Shown here piece by piece: positions 35,383 to 45,133 of a stretch of DNA of 64,000 nucleotides. Positions within the stretch are counted from its first letter, which is position 1, and every line of letters starts with the position of its first letter. A program made the position numbers and the translations under genes. Source of the stretch: DATAEG01 sp963703085 (GTDB lineage: Bacteria; Actinomycetota; Actinomycetes; Mycobacteriales; Jatrophihabitantaceae); NCBI GenBank assembly GCA_963703085.1, contig OY969789.1, positions 2,790,001-2,854,000 of the forward strand, in the 5' to 3' direction. A model generated the notes under the pieces. The model was not told the DNA's origin and searched no databases. It was given only the letters and a program-made list of their open reading frames with translations.

Positions 35383-36402
35383 ATGTCGGCACCGCGCCGC
35401 CCGACGCTGGCCGAGGTTGCCGCGCGCGCCGGCGTCTCGGTGGCCTCGGCGTCCCGGGCGCTGACCGGTGCCTCGGCCAGTGCCGCCATGGTCGAACGGG
35501 TCGGTGCCGCCGCAACGGCGCTCGGATATGTCGTCGATGCCCGGGCCCGCTCACTCAAGGTCGGGCGAACCGAACAGCTCGCCCTGTCGGTGGAGGATCT
35601 CGGCAACCCGGTCTACGTCTCGATGATGCGGGCGATCGAGAGCGTCGTCCGGGCGGCCGGCTTCCGGCTACTGGTCAGTTCGACCGGGTCCGACCCGCAG
35701 GACGAGATCGACATCATCAGAGGCCTGCAGCATGGGTATGCGGACGGGTTGATCCTGAGCCCGGTGCGCATTACCGACGAGGTGCTGGCCGAATTGGCCA
35801 CCATCCGGGTGCCTGTCGTCGTCATCGGCGGACTTCCCGCCGGAGTGCAGATCGACAACGTGCGGGCAAATTCGCCACGCGGCGTCCGCCTTGCCGTGGA
35901 CCATCTGGTGGCGACGCGCCGCAAGGCGATCGGTTTCATCAACGGACCCACCGACACCGTGCCCGGCAGTGCCCGCTTCGGCGGCTTCCGGCGGGCCATG
36001 AAGGCAGCTGGTCTGGCGGTGAGCGACGCGCAGATGGAGGCCGGCTCGGACTTCACCTATGCGGCGGGGGAAAAGGCCGCGAACGGCCTGCTCGACAAGT
36101 TCAAGCCGGACGCGCTGGTGTGCGCGAACGATCTGATCGCGCTGGGTGCCCTGCGCTCGCTGCGGGCGCGCGGCCTCGACGTACCGAACGACGTCGCGGT
36201 TGTCGGCATGGACGACACCGAGCTGGCTCAGCTCGTCACGCCGGCACTGACCAGCGTGTCGCTCGGGTCCGAAGAGCGCGGCCGGATCGCCGCGACCATG
36301 CTGCTCGACCGACTCGCCGACCCGACATTGCCGGCGCAGCGGTCCACCGTCCAGCCCCGCCTGGTGGAACGGACGTCCACCGCGGCGAGGAGACGACGAT
36401 GA
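35383..36402 (+). CDS. LacI family transcriptional regulator
   Basis: A 339-residue protein: N-terminal HTH (PTLAEVAARAGVSVASASRA) with hinge helix, then a periplasmic-binding-like sugar domain (PDALVCANDLIALGALRSL, VAVVGMDD). The ATG at 35383 starts the family N-terminus exactly; the open frame upstream is antisense to the esterase. Its stop overlaps the ATG of the first permease (ATGA), so regulator and transporter are one operon. The effector is unknown, probably the imported sugar or its product. Confidence 0.93.
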   Translation: MSAPRRPTLAEVAARAGVSVASASRALTGASASAAMVERVGAAATALGYVVDARARSLKVGRTEQLALSVEDLGNPVYVSMMRAIESVVRAAGFRLLVSSTGSDPQDEIDIIRGLQHGYADGLILSPVRITDEVLAELATIRVPVVVIGGLPAGVQIDNVRANSPRGVRLAVDHLVATRRKAIGFINGPTDTVPGSARFGGFRRAMKAAGLAVSDAQMEAGSDFTYAAGEKAANGLLDKFKPDALVCANDLIALGALRSLRARGLDVPNDVAVVGMDDTELAQLVTPALTSVSLGSEERGRIAATMLLDRLADPTLPAQRSTVQPRLVERTSTAARRRR

Positions 36403-37349
36403 CGGCCACCCAGATCCAGCCCGCGCCGATACCGGCGGCGTCATCCGACCCGGTCAAGCCCGGCCGTGGCGGCAACCGCCGGATGGCATCACGACGGGCC
36501 TGGATCCTGCTGCTGCCCGCGATCATCCCGATCCTCGTGCTGAGCGTGTATCCGCTGGTGCGCGGCGTCTACTTGGGATTCACCGACTCGCACGCAGGCC
36601 TCGACGTCCCCACCAACTGGATCGGCGTCGACAACTTCACCCGGCTGTGGCACAACCACCTCTTCATCCAGTCGTTCAAGATCGGGTTCGAGTGGGCCAT
36701 CTCGGTGACGGTGCTGCAGACCTTGCTCGGCCTGGGCCTCGCGCTGCTGCTGAACGAGGACCTGCGGTTGCGCTGGCTGGCCCGCACGTTGGCGATCGTG
36801 CCGTGGGCGATGCCGCCGGTGATCATCGCGATCATGTGGCGGCTCCTGCTGGACCCCACCGCCGGTGCACTCAACGAGGCGATCCGCCATCTACATCTGG
36901 GTAGCGGGAGCCTCAACCTGCTCGGCACCTTCGGCACTGCACTGCCGACGGTGATCGGCATCGGGGTGTGGATCGGCATGCCGCAGACCACCGTGGTCCT
37001 GCTGGCCGGACTGCAGTCCGTGCCCGAGGAACTCTACGAAGCGGCTGCGGTGGACGGTGCCGGATCGACGGCGCGGTTCCGCAGCATCACGCTGCCGCAC
37101 CTGCTGCCGACTATCGCCGCGATCACCTCGATCAACTTCATCTGGAACTTCAACTCCTTCGGCCTGGTGTACGTACTCACGGCCGGTGGGCCCGGTGGGA
37201 AAACGATGCTGCCGATGCTCTTCGCCTACAAGGAGGCGTTCGGCTACGGCAACTTCGGTTACGCCGCGGCAATGGCCGACGTCATGGTGATCGTGATCGT
37301 CGGGCTGATGTTGTTCTTCTTGCGCTCCCGGCTGCGGAGGGAGACCTAG
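36399..37349 (+). CDS. CUT1 sugar ABC transporter permease (MalF-like), second system
   Basis: A 316-residue protein with six membrane helices after a polar lead (residues 1-30). EAA loop: YEAAAVDGAGSTARFRSITL. It overlaps the LacI gene by four bases and is two bases from the next permease gene. This second importer is distinct from the one at 12.7 kb and has no ATPase gene beside it. Confidence 0.92.
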   Translation: MTATQIQPAPIPAASSDPVKPGRGGNRRMASRRAWILLLPAIIPILVLSVYPLVRGVYLGFTDSHAGLDVPTNWIGVDNFTRLWHNHLFIQSFKIGFEWAISVTVLQTLLGLGLALLLNEDLRLRWLARTLAIVPWAMPPVIIAIMWRLLLDPTAGALNEAIRHLHLGSGSLNLLGTFGTALPTVIGIGVWIGMPQTTVVLLAGLQSVPEELYEAAAVDGAGSTARFRSITLPHLLPTIAAITSINFIWNFNSFGLVYVLTAGGPGGKTMLPMLFAYKEAFGYGNFGYAAAMADVMVIVIVGLMLFFLRSRLRRET

Positions 37350-37351
37350 TC

Positions 37352-38200
37352 ATGATGCGGCAATCCTCCGGCAAGTTCCGCGCGGTGCGTGGCGGCCAGT
37401 ACCTCGCCTTGGCCGCATACCTGATCTTCCTCGGCTTCCCATTGCTCTGGCTGATCTCGGTATCACTGAAGGGTCCCCGAGAGCTCGTCTCGATCCATCC
37501 GACGTTGATCCCACGGCACTTCGACTGGACGAATTTCAGCGACGCGCTGACCAATCAGGCGCTCACCAAGTCGGCGCTCAACAGCCTCATCGTGTCGGTC
37601 GCGAGCATGGTGCTGGTGACGCTCGTGGCGGTGCCCACCGCCTATGCGCTGACCCGCTTCACCCATCGGATGCGCACGGTGGCCTCGGTGTGGATCCTGA
37701 TCAGTCAGGTCTTCCCGGTGATCCTCATCGTGATCCCGGTGTTCCTCATCCTGAAGTCCCTGCACCTGCTCAACAACCTGGGCGGTCTCACGCTCATCTA
37801 TCTGGTGTGGACCTTGCCGTTCGCGCTGTGGATGCTGATGGGGTTCGTCGCGAGCATTCCGCGTGAACTCGAAGAAGCCGCCGAAGTCGACGGCGCAGGT
37901 CAGATCCGCGTCGTCTTCAGCATCGTGCTCCCGCTTCTGGTGCCGGGCATCGTCGCTACTGCGCTGTTCGCCTTCATCTCCTGCTGGAACGAGTTCTTCT
38001 TCGCGCTGGTCCTCATCCAGGACCCGAACAAGAAGACCATCTCGTTGGCGCTGGCGAACTACGTCGGCACCGAGGGACTCATCCAGCTCGGTCCGTTGGC
38101 GGCCGGATCGCTGATGGCGACGGTGCCGAGCCTCGTCTTCTTCGCCTTCATGCAGCGTCGGCTCACTTCCGGCCTGCTCGCCGGTTCGGTCAAGGGATGA
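37352..38200 (+). CDS. CUT1 sugar ABC transporter permease (MalG-like), second system
   Basis: A 282-residue protein with six membrane helices; EAA loop EEAAEVDGAGQIRVVFSIVL; C-terminus RRLTSGLLAGSVKG as in MalG-like subunits. GGAGGGAG lies before the ATG. It forms a pore with the upstream permease. A 112-base gap to the binding-protein gene may allow different transcript levels of the binding protein. Confidence 0.92.
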   Translation: MMRQSSGKFRAVRGGQYLALAAYLIFLGFPLLWLISVSLKGPRELVSIHPTLIPRHFDWTNFSDALTNQALTKSALNSLIVSVASMVLVTLVAVPTAYALTRFTHRMRTVASVWILISQVFPVILIVIPVFLILKSLHLLNNLGGLTLIYLVWTLPFALWMLMGFVASIPRELEEAAEVDGAGQIRVVFSIVLPLLVPGIVATALFAFISCWNEFFFALVLIQDPNKKTISLALANYVGTEGLIQLGPLAAGSLMATVPSLVFFAFMQRRLTSGLLAGSVKG

Positions 38201-38312
38201 GCGCGGCCTTGCCAGCGAATGCAGGAGCACGGGGCCGCGCGGCAAACCGCACAGCCTCTCCACCCGACGGTCCGGCGGACGTTCCGCACCGGCATCTATC
38301 CAAGGAGCAGTA

Positions 38313-39584
38313 ATGAGACATAGGTCAATCACGGCGATGATGGCCGGCCTGGTGGCCGTAGTGCTGGCCATCGCCGGGTGCAGCTCGTCGAGTTCGGACA
38401 AGAACGGCGTCGTGAACATCAAGTTCGTCAGCCTTGCCTACCAGCCGCCGACGGTGGCTGCGGTCAAGAAGATCGTCGACTCGTTCAACAGCTCGCACTC
38501 GAAGATCCATGTACAGCTCATCCAGGGCAGCTTCGACACGATCAACGACCAGCTCACGACGCAGTTCCAGGGCGGGACGGCTCCGGACGTGTTCCACTCG
38601 CAGTCGTCCTTGATCTCCGACTTCGAATCGCAGGGATACCTGGCCGACCTGAAGCCCTACCTCGACAAGAGTCTGGTTTCCAGCATCCCCAGCGGCGTGC
38701 TCAGCACCGTCACCGACGGCAGCAAGATCTTCGCTGCGCCGACGCTGCTGCAGTCCTACGTCGTATTCGCCAACACCGACATGCTCAAGCAGGCCGGGGT
38801 GACCGTGCCCACCGGCGACCAACTGAGCTGGGACGACTTCCAGGCACTGGCGAAGAAGGCCACCAGCAACGGGCACTTCGGTCTGGGCTGGGGGCTCAAG
38901 CAGCCGACCGCGACGGTGATGAACCTTGCCCTGAACTTCGACGGGAAGTTCTTCTCCGGCAGCGGCAAGGACGCGAAGATCAGCGTCGGCGACAACGAGC
39001 TGCAGGTGCCGAAGCGGATGGGCCAGATGCTGTTCGACGACAAGTCGCTCTCCCCGGTGAGCGTGACCCAGTCCGGTGCGGACACCCTGCCCGGGTTCTA
39101 CGCCGGCAAGTACGCCATGGTGGTCGGCGGGGACTTCGTGGCGCAGTCGATCGTGGCGCAAGCGCCGAAGACCTTCCACTGGGCAGTGCTGCCCGCCCTG
39201 GCGGGAACGTCGGCGAATCAGGCTGCTGACCCGCAGACGCTCTCGGTGTCGAAGGAGAGCAAGCACGTCAAGGAGGCCGCGACGTTCGTCAACTACTACG
39301 AGCAGCCGGCCAACCTGGCCGCTGTGGCGCAAGGTGACTGGTTGATCCCGGCCACCAGCGGCGCCAGTGCAGCAGTGCAGAAGAACACCGGAGGCAAGAA
39401 CGGCTGGGCGCAGATCCTGCCCACCGGAAAGGATCTGATCGACGCACCGTTCTCGAGCGCGACGAACTACGCGCGGTGGAAGACGGAGGTGGCCCAGCCC
39501 GCACTGCAGCAGTACCTCGCCGGGAAGCTCGATCTGGACGGGTTGAAGAAGAAATTCGAGGACGGTTGGAAGCAAGGCAGCTAG
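38313..39584 (+). CDS. Sugar ABC transporter substrate-binding lipoprotein, second system
   Basis: A 423-residue solute-binding family 1 protein with a lipoprotein signal (MMAGLVAVVLAIAGCSSS; lipobox IAGC, Cys near residue 23). The body has TAPDVFHSQSSLISDFESQG and AGKYAMVVGGDF. It captures the unknown sugar of the LacI operon. AAGGAG lies six bases before the ATG. A strong hairpin follows the stop codon, separating it from the glycohydrolase genes. Confidence 0.92.
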   Translation: MRHRSITAMMAGLVAVVLAIAGCSSSSSDKNGVVNIKFVSLAYQPPTVAAVKKIVDSFNSSHSKIHVQLIQGSFDTINDQLTTQFQGGTAPDVFHSQSSLISDFESQGYLADLKPYLDKSLVSSIPSGVLSTVTDGSKIFAAPTLLQSYVVFANTDMLKQAGVTVPTGDQLSWDDFQALAKKATSNGHFGLGWGLKQPTATVMNLALNFDGKFFSGSGKDAKISVGDNELQVPKRMGQMLFDDKSLSPVSVTQSGADTLPGFYAGKYAMVVGGDFVAQSIVAQAPKTFHWAVLPALAGTSANQAADPQTLSVSKESKHVKEAATFVNYYEQPANLAAVAQGDWLIPATSGASAAVQKNTGGKNGWAQILPTGKDLIDAPFSSATNYARWKTEVAQPALQQYLAGKLDLDGLKKKFEDGWKQGS

Positions 39585-39590
39585 TGCAGT

Positions 39591-39623
39591 CCTCGGGGCC
39601 GGGAGCGGATCCCGGCCCCGAGG
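39591..39623 (+). terminator. GC-rich hairpin after the binding-protein gene
   Basis: A perfect 14-bp stem (CCTCGGGGCCGGGA / TCCCGGCCCCGAGG) with a 5-base loop begins six bases after the stop codon. There is no T-tract, as is common in actinobacteria. It may end some transcripts or protect the upstream mRNA, raising transporter over enzyme expression. Confidence 0.65.
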
Positions 39624-39653
39624 CCCGTCCCGTCGAACAGACTGCGGAGTGTC

Positions 39654-40829
39654 ATGACGCTATTGGAAGACAAGGCAGTTGGTGCCCTGGCCGGTGCTGC
39701 GGTGGGCGATGCCCTCGGCGGTGCGACCGAGGGTTGGACGCCGGCACAGATCCAGGAGAGGCACGGTGGGCCGGTCACCGGCATCGTCGGTCCGTTCCTG
39801 CCGGACTGGAAGGATGCCCGCCCGATAGCGCCGTACCACAAGGGCGACGGCAACATCACCGACGACACCTTGATGACGCAGGCGCTGGTCGACGTCTACG
39901 CGCGGCGCCGTGGCCACCTCGACGCCTATGCCATCGCCGAGGATCTGGTGCCGCTGCTGATCGACGAGAAGCGGTGGGTACCGGAATTCGAGGCGTCCGC
40001 GCTGTTGCTCACCCGGATTTTTCTTGCCGAGAAGTGGCTGGTCGCTCGGCTGCACTACGGCCACGTCGACCCGCGTGAGGCCGGCGTCGGCAACATCGTG
40101 AATTGCGGCGCCGCCATGTACATGGCGCCGGTCGGCGTGGCGAACGCCGCCGACCCGGTGGCCGCCTACGCCGAGGCGATCGACATCGCCGGTGCGCACC
40201 AGTCGAGCTACGGCCGGGAGTCCGCCGGTGTCTTCGCTGCAGCGGTCGCTGCCGCGATGACTCCCGCAATCACGGCCGCAGAGGTCTTCGACGCTGCGCT
40301 GGAGGTCTCGCACGACGGCACCCGGGACGCCCTGCTTGCGATCCGCGACGCCGCGGTACCCGGCGATCATCTAGCGGCTATCCCGGCGCTGCGTGCGGCG
40401 ATCGAACCGTTCGACACCGTGGGACCGCAGTACCGCGCTCCGGCCATGGATGCACGCCGGCCGTCCCGGACGAAGGCCATCGAGGAGCTTCCGGTGGCGC
40501 TGGGGTTCGTCCTCGTCTCCGGTGGCGACGTGCGCTCCGCCGTTCTCGGTGGGGTGAACTACGGCCGGGACGCCGACTCGATCGCGTCGATGGCCGGCGC
40601 GGTCACCGGAGCTCTGCAGGGCGTCGGCGGGGTGCCTGCGGAGTGGCGCAGCGCGGTGGCGGAGGCGAGCCGGACCGACATCGAGGAACCTGGCCGGGTG
40701 ATGGCTGAAATTTGCGTGGAACTGCAGGACGCGGATGAGGCCCGCACGCAGCGCCGCCGCGCCGCCCGTGCCGAGTTGATGGGGGAGGCCACGGCCGGTG
40801 TCGAACCGGAGGTGGCGGACGCATCGTGA
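39654..40829 (+). CDS. ADP-ribosylglycohydrolase family protein (copy 1)
   Basis: A 391-residue protein of the DraG/ADPRH fold. Both binuclear-metal motifs are intact: TDDT at 69-72 (GNITDDTLM) and GRDADSI with Asp306 and Asp308. Family members cleave N- or O-glycosidic bonds to ribose. Here it lies in a sugar-import operon next to a ribokinase-like gene, so it more likely cleaves a small ribosyl or related glycoside than demodifies protein; this is inference. It starts 70 bases after the binding-protein gene, past the hairpin. Confidence 0.87.
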   Translation: MTLLEDKAVGALAGAAVGDALGGATEGWTPAQIQERHGGPVTGIVGPFLPDWKDARPIAPYHKGDGNITDDTLMTQALVDVYARRRGHLDAYAIAEDLVPLLIDEKRWVPEFEASALLLTRIFLAEKWLVARLHYGHVDPREAGVGNIVNCGAAMYMAPVGVANAADPVAAYAEAIDIAGAHQSSYGRESAGVFAAAVAAAMTPAITAAEVFDAALEVSHDGTRDALLAIRDAAVPGDHLAAIPALRAAIEPFDTVGPQYRAPAMDARRPSRTKAIEELPVALGFVLVSGGDVRSAVLGGVNYGRDADSIASMAGAVTGALQGVGGVPAEWRSAVAEASRTDIEEPGRVMAEICVELQDADEARTQRRRAARAELMGEATAGVEPEVADAS

Positions 40830-40880
40830 GTGCCCCATGGTGACCGTCCGGGGCGTGGCGGACTGCGTCAGGGTCCGGTC

Positions 40881-42206
40881 GTGCGGCTGACCTGGAGCCG
40901 GCCGGCCGATCTGCTGCCGCACGCGTTCAACCAAGCTCGCGACGAAGGCGTCGAGACCAGTGATCTCGAAGGTCGCTGGATCGCCGCCGGCGGTAGCGCC
41001 GAGCCGTCGCGAGAGGGTGCCGGTCCGGTGGTGTCCGACGAGCTGGAGGAACTGGCCCGGCGGCTGCTCGACGCGATCGACCTGCGCACCGGACCTTTGG
41101 ACGAGCGTTCGCAGATAACCGTTGCCGCAGAGGTGAGGCTGCCAGCAGTTCCTGCTCCCGACGAGCTTCGTGATCGGCTTCGCGGCGCCTGGCTCGGGCG
41201 CGCGGTCGGCTGCGTCCTTGGCAAACCGGTGGAGAAGATCCCGCGTGCCGGGATACGGGAGATCGCCCAGGCGACCGGGAATTGGCCGGTGCGCAGTTAC
41301 TTCACCGCCGTCGGCTTGCCGGAGCAGATCGCGCAACGCTGGCCGTGGAACCGGCGCAGCCGGACCACCAGCCTCATCGAGAGCATCGACGGAATCCCGG
41401 AGGACGACGACCTGAACTTCCCGATGCTCGGGCTGGGTCTGCTCGAGGAACACGGCGCCGCTCTCACCACCGACGATGTCGCGGCGGCATGGCTCGCCGA
41501 GTTGCCGGCCGGACGGGTGTTCACCGCCGAGCGGGCGGCGTACCGCAATTTGCTCGATGCCGTCCCGCCGCACCGCGCAGCGCTGGTGCGCAACCCGTTC
41601 CGGGAGTGGATCGGCGCGCAGATCCGCACCGACATCTATGGCTGGGCGCATCCGGGCGATCCGGTGGAAGCGGCGCGGCTGGCCGAGGTGGACGCACTGC
41701 TGAGCCACCGCCGGGACGGGTTGTACGGCGCTCGGTTCGCCGCCGCGTGCGCCGCGGCCGCACTGGTGGCGCCGGACGTCACGGCTGTGCTGGGCGCCGG
41801 GCTTTCGGTGGTTCCGGACCAGAGCCGGTTCGCCCACGCGGTACGGCGCGGCATCGAACTCGGCCGGTCCGGTCGAGATTCGGAAGAGTGCTTCGACGAG
41901 CTGCACGCGGAGTTCGGCCACTTGCACTGGGTGCACGTGCTCAACAACGCGGCGCTGGTCGGCTATGCGCTGAGCGCCGGTACCGGCGATCTCACGACCT
42001 CGATCTCGCTGGCGGTGACAGGGGGCTGGGACACCGATTCCGACGGTGCCACCGTGGGTGCGGTGTGCGGCGCGCTGAGCGGTGCCGCCTCGCTGCCGCA
42101 GGAATGGACTCGACCGCTCGGCGAAACGTTCCACACCAGCCTGCCCGGCTTCTCCGGAGTGACCTTGGACGAGCTGACCGACCGCACGATGGCGGTGGCC
42201 GCATGA
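40881..42206 (+). CDS. ADP-ribosylglycohydrolase family protein (copy 2, divergent subtype)
   Basis: A 441-residue protein with a distinct N-terminal helical segment (LTWSRPADLLPHAFNQARDE) before the DraG-like fold. Metal motifs: PEDDDLN (Glu174-Asp177) and GWDTDSDGATVG (Asp384, Asp386, Asp388). GTG at 40881 gives the family start VRLTW; another GTG at 40830, directly after the previous stop, is possible. It differs strongly from copy 1, suggesting two successive or alternative cleavages. It overlaps the kinase gene by four bases. Confidence 0.83.
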   Translation: MRLTWSRPADLLPHAFNQARDEGVETSDLEGRWIAAGGSAEPSREGAGPVVSDELEELARRLLDAIDLRTGPLDERSQITVAAEVRLPAVPAPDELRDRLRGAWLGRAVGCVLGKPVEKIPRAGIREIAQATGNWPVRSYFTAVGLPEQIAQRWPWNRRSRTTSLIESIDGIPEDDDLNFPMLGLGLLEEHGAALTTDDVAAAWLAELPAGRVFTAERAAYRNLLDAVPPHRAALVRNPFREWIGAQIRTDIYGWAHPGDPVEAARLAEVDALLSHRRDGLYGARFAAACAAAALVAPDVTAVLGAGLSVVPDQSRFAHAVRRGIELGRSGRDSEECFDELHAEFGHLHWVHVLNNAALVGYALSAGTGDLTTSISLAVTGGWDTDSDGATVGAVCGALSGAASLPQEWTRPLGETFHTSLPGFSGVTLDELTDRTMAVAA

Positions 42207-43123
42207 CCGATGAGCGCGGGGGGGTCGTCGTGGTCGGCAGTGTGAACTGCGACCTGGTGCTCGACGTGCAGCGCATCCCGGCGCCGGGAGAGACGGTCCT
42301 GGCCGGCGGCAGCCGCCGGGTCCCCGGTGGCAAAGGCGCGAACCAGGCGGTCGCGTCGGCGCGGGCGGGTGCGGTGACGACGTTCGTCGGCGCGGTCGGC
42401 GCCGATGTCGAGGCCGACCTGTTGACCGACGCCTTGCGTGAGTCGGGGGTGCGGGTCGAGCTGGTGCGTGGTGTGCCCGGTGCCAGCGGTCTGGCCGTCG
42501 TGGTGGTCGACTCCGCAGGCCAGAACAGCATCGTCGTCGCTCCCGGAGCGAACGCGTCGCTGAACGAGTTGACCGCGGACGAGGTCACCGCAATCGAACG
42601 TGCGCAGGTGCTGCTCTGTCAGCTGGAGATACCCCTGTGTGGAGTACTCGGTGCCGCCCGTGCTGCGCATGCCGCGGGCGGCACCGTTGTCCTGAATGCG
42701 GCTCCCTCCCAGCCCCTTCCCGACGAGCTGTGGGACGTGCTGGACGTGCTGATCGTCAACGAGCACGAGGCTGCCGACCTCACCGGCGGCCGGCACACCG
42801 CGATGGACGAGGTGATCGATGCGTTGCTCGGCCGGGTGCCACAGGTGGTCGTGACGCTCGGCGCGGACGGTGCCCGGTACGCGGCGCGGGACGGGAGCGA
42901 CGAACGCGTCGCCGCCCCGGCGGTCACCGCGGTCGACACCACCGGCGCCGGCGACACCTTCTGCGGCGTGTTCGCCGCATCCCTGGCGCGCAATCTCCCG
43001 ACCGCCGCCGCACTGCGTCGGGCGACCGCCGCTGCCTCGCTGAGTGTCCAGCGCGCCGGTGCCGTCCCGTCCATCCCGACCGCCGCCGAGATCGATGCGG
43101 CGCTGGCCGGGCTGCCGCAGTGA
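42203..43123 (+). CDS. Ribokinase-like PfkB family sugar kinase
   Basis: A 306-residue PfkB kinase. N-terminal signature VGSVNCDLVLDVQRIPAPGE and RVPGGKGANQAVASARAG match ribokinase; the C-terminal anion hole and catalytic Asp are in DTTGAGDTFCGVF. It likely phosphorylates ribose or a related pentose released by the neighbouring glycohydrolases. It overlaps both neighbours by four bases, so it is firmly in the operon. Confidence 0.9.
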   Translation: MTDERGGVVVVGSVNCDLVLDVQRIPAPGETVLAGGSRRVPGGKGANQAVASARAGAVTTFVGAVGADVEADLLTDALRESGVRVELVRGVPGASGLAVVVVDSAGQNSIVVAPGANASLNELTADEVTAIERAQVLLCQLEIPLCGVLGAARAAHAAGGTVVLNAAPSQPLPDELWDVLDVLIVNEHEAADLTGGRHTAMDEVIDALLGRVPQVVVTLGADGARYAARDGSDERVAAPAVTAVDTTGAGDTFCGVFAASLARNLPTAAALRRATAAASLSVQRAGAVPSIPTAAEIDAALAGLPQ

Positions 43124-45133
43124 CCGCGCGCGATCTCTCGGTGCCTCGGCCGCTCGACCTGCCCACACCCGTCCCGCTCGATCCATCCGCCGACTTGTCC
43201 GTGCTGGACGATGCGAAGATCTTCGCCGCACCCGAGGCCGTTGAGCAGCTCGATGCATGGCGGGCGACGCTGCATCGATGGCGCCGCGAGGCGCGCCGGC
43301 GTATCGGGTACGACTCACGCGGCTACGACCTCGGACCACAGTGGCCGGCCGAGTGTTATGCGCCCTGCCTCGTGTGGCTGTGGGATGAACGGTTGTACGA
43401 CCGAGCGAACGGCCGGTTCACCGTCGAGGAGTTCGTCGCGACGGGCCGGCGCGACTTCGGCGGATTCGATGCGGTCGTCCTGTGGCACGCCTACCCGGTG
43501 ATCGGCGTCGACGAGCGCAACCAGTGGGACTTCTACCGCGACACCCCGCAGCTGGCCGACGTGATCGCCCGGTTCCACCAGCTCGGAGTCAAGGTGTTCT
43601 GCGACTACAACCCGTGGGACGTCGGAACCCGCCGCGCCGCGCACGACGACCCGGTCGAGTTGGCCGCGCTGGTGACGGAGTTCGGCTTCGACGGCGTCTT
43701 CCTGGACACGCTGAAGGAAGGTGCGCCGGACCTGCTCGCCGCACTGCGCTCCCGCTCCGAACAGGTCGTGCTGGAAGGCGAATCACGCGTTCCGCTGGCG
43801 GGGATCGCCGATCACGCCCTGTCCTGGGCGCAGTGGTTCGCCGACACCGACGCGCCGGGAGTGCTCCGGGCGCACTGGTTCGAGCGCGCGGCACATGATG
43901 CATCACACCCGCCGCTGGAACCGTGATCACAGCGCCGAGTTGCAGTCGGCCTGGGTGAACGGCTGTGGCGTCCTGGTCTGGGATGACGTATTCGGCGTGT
44001 GGGTCGGCTGGAACGCCCGGGATCGCGCCACGCTGCGCGCAATGCTGCCGGTGCTGCGCGTGCTCGGCGACGTCTTTCGAGCAGGGGAGTGGACCCCGCT
44101 GGCGCAGTTGCACCCGGAGTGCGACGCCCGGGTGCATGCGCACCGGTACGAGCAGGCCGGGGTCACCGTCTGGACGCTGATCAACCGCGCTGCGAGCGAC
44201 TGGCGCGGCTCGGTGCTGTCCGGTCCGGACGACGGGCGGTGGTGGAACGTGACCAGCGGTGCTCGGGTGGACGTCGTCGACGGCGTTGTGCAGCTCGACG
44301 TGCCCGGCCGAGGCGTTGCCGGCCTGGTTCGGGTCGAAGACGGCGCGAGCCTGCCGAGCGGCGCGCCGGCCCGCGAGACGATGCAACGGCTCGCCGGCAG
44401 CGCTCGGCCGGCGAGCGCTGATGCGGGCTTCCCGCACCGGGGGTGCGGGCGGTCGACGGCCCGGCCACGGTGCCGCTGGACGACGCACCGGCGAGCACGG
44501 TGACGCTGACCCGTGGTGCGCACCGGCTGCACGTCACCTTCCGGGTCCGGGAGACGGCACAGGGTGACGAGACGCCGTGGATCGACGCCTGGAAGCCGCT
44601 GCCACCGGAGTTGCACGCGATAGCCGGCCGGGACGACGACGTGCAGATCGGCCCGGTCGCAGTCGACCTGCACGAAGTGACCAACCGCGAGTACGCAGCC
44701 TTCATTGCCGAGGTCGGCTACACACCGTCGGTGGCGCACCGCTTCCTCGCAGCACGGCGACGGCACGGCTCCGGACGATGACGAGGCGGTCCGCTTCGTC
44801 GATCTCGAAGACGCCCGCGCGTATGCGCAGTGGCGCGGCGGTCGGCTGCCGACGCCCGCGGAGTGGCAACTCGCCGTCGAGTGCGAAGGCGCACAGCGTC
44901 GCGAACCGCTGGTATGGAACTGGACGGACACCGAGCGAACCGACGGCATCACCCGTTATGCATTGCTCAAGGGCGGCAGCGCGTTCCGTGCTGAGGGCTC
45001 GGACTGGTACGTCGACGGCGGCGTGCAGCAGCCGAGCTGGGAGCTGAAGCTGGTGCTGCCCGGCGGTGGCCTGCAGCGCTCGTCACGGATCGGGTTCCGG
45101 TGCGCCTACGACCTCGCCGAGGTGAGCTCATGA
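43120..45133 (+). pseudogene. TIM-barrel/SUMF1-domain protein gene broken by three frameshifts
   Basis: One product of about 670 residues is spread over three frames. Segment 1 (43120 to about 43895) has a TIM-barrel glycosidase-like domain (YAPCLVWLWDERLYD, VKVFCDYNPWDVG, GFDGVFLDTLK). It shifts frame near 43895 at GCGGCAC into segment 2 (HTRRWNRDHSAEL to LVRVEDGASLP), shifts again in a run of five G at 44439-44443 into segment 3 (VTNREYAAFIAEVGYTPSV), and again near 44750 into segment 4 (GGRLPTPAEWQLAVE, RIGFRCAYD). Segments 3-4 are a SUMF1-like domain, but the CxxxxC pair of formylglycine-generating enzymes is not seen. Start overlaps the kinase stop and the end overlaps the CoA-transferase start, so the operon context is intact. 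Either a recent pseudogene or assembly errors. Confidence 0.78.

Noticed and set aside
38201..38240. GCGCGGCC/GGCCGCGC inverted repeat between permease and binding protein
   Set aside because: Arms are 24 bases apart and the loop is not structured; weak support for a functional hairpin.
43120..45133. Programmed ribosomal frameshifting in the SUMF1 gene
   Set aside because: Three shifts in differing directions at unrelated sequences do not fit any known programmed mechanism; mutation or assembly error is simpler.
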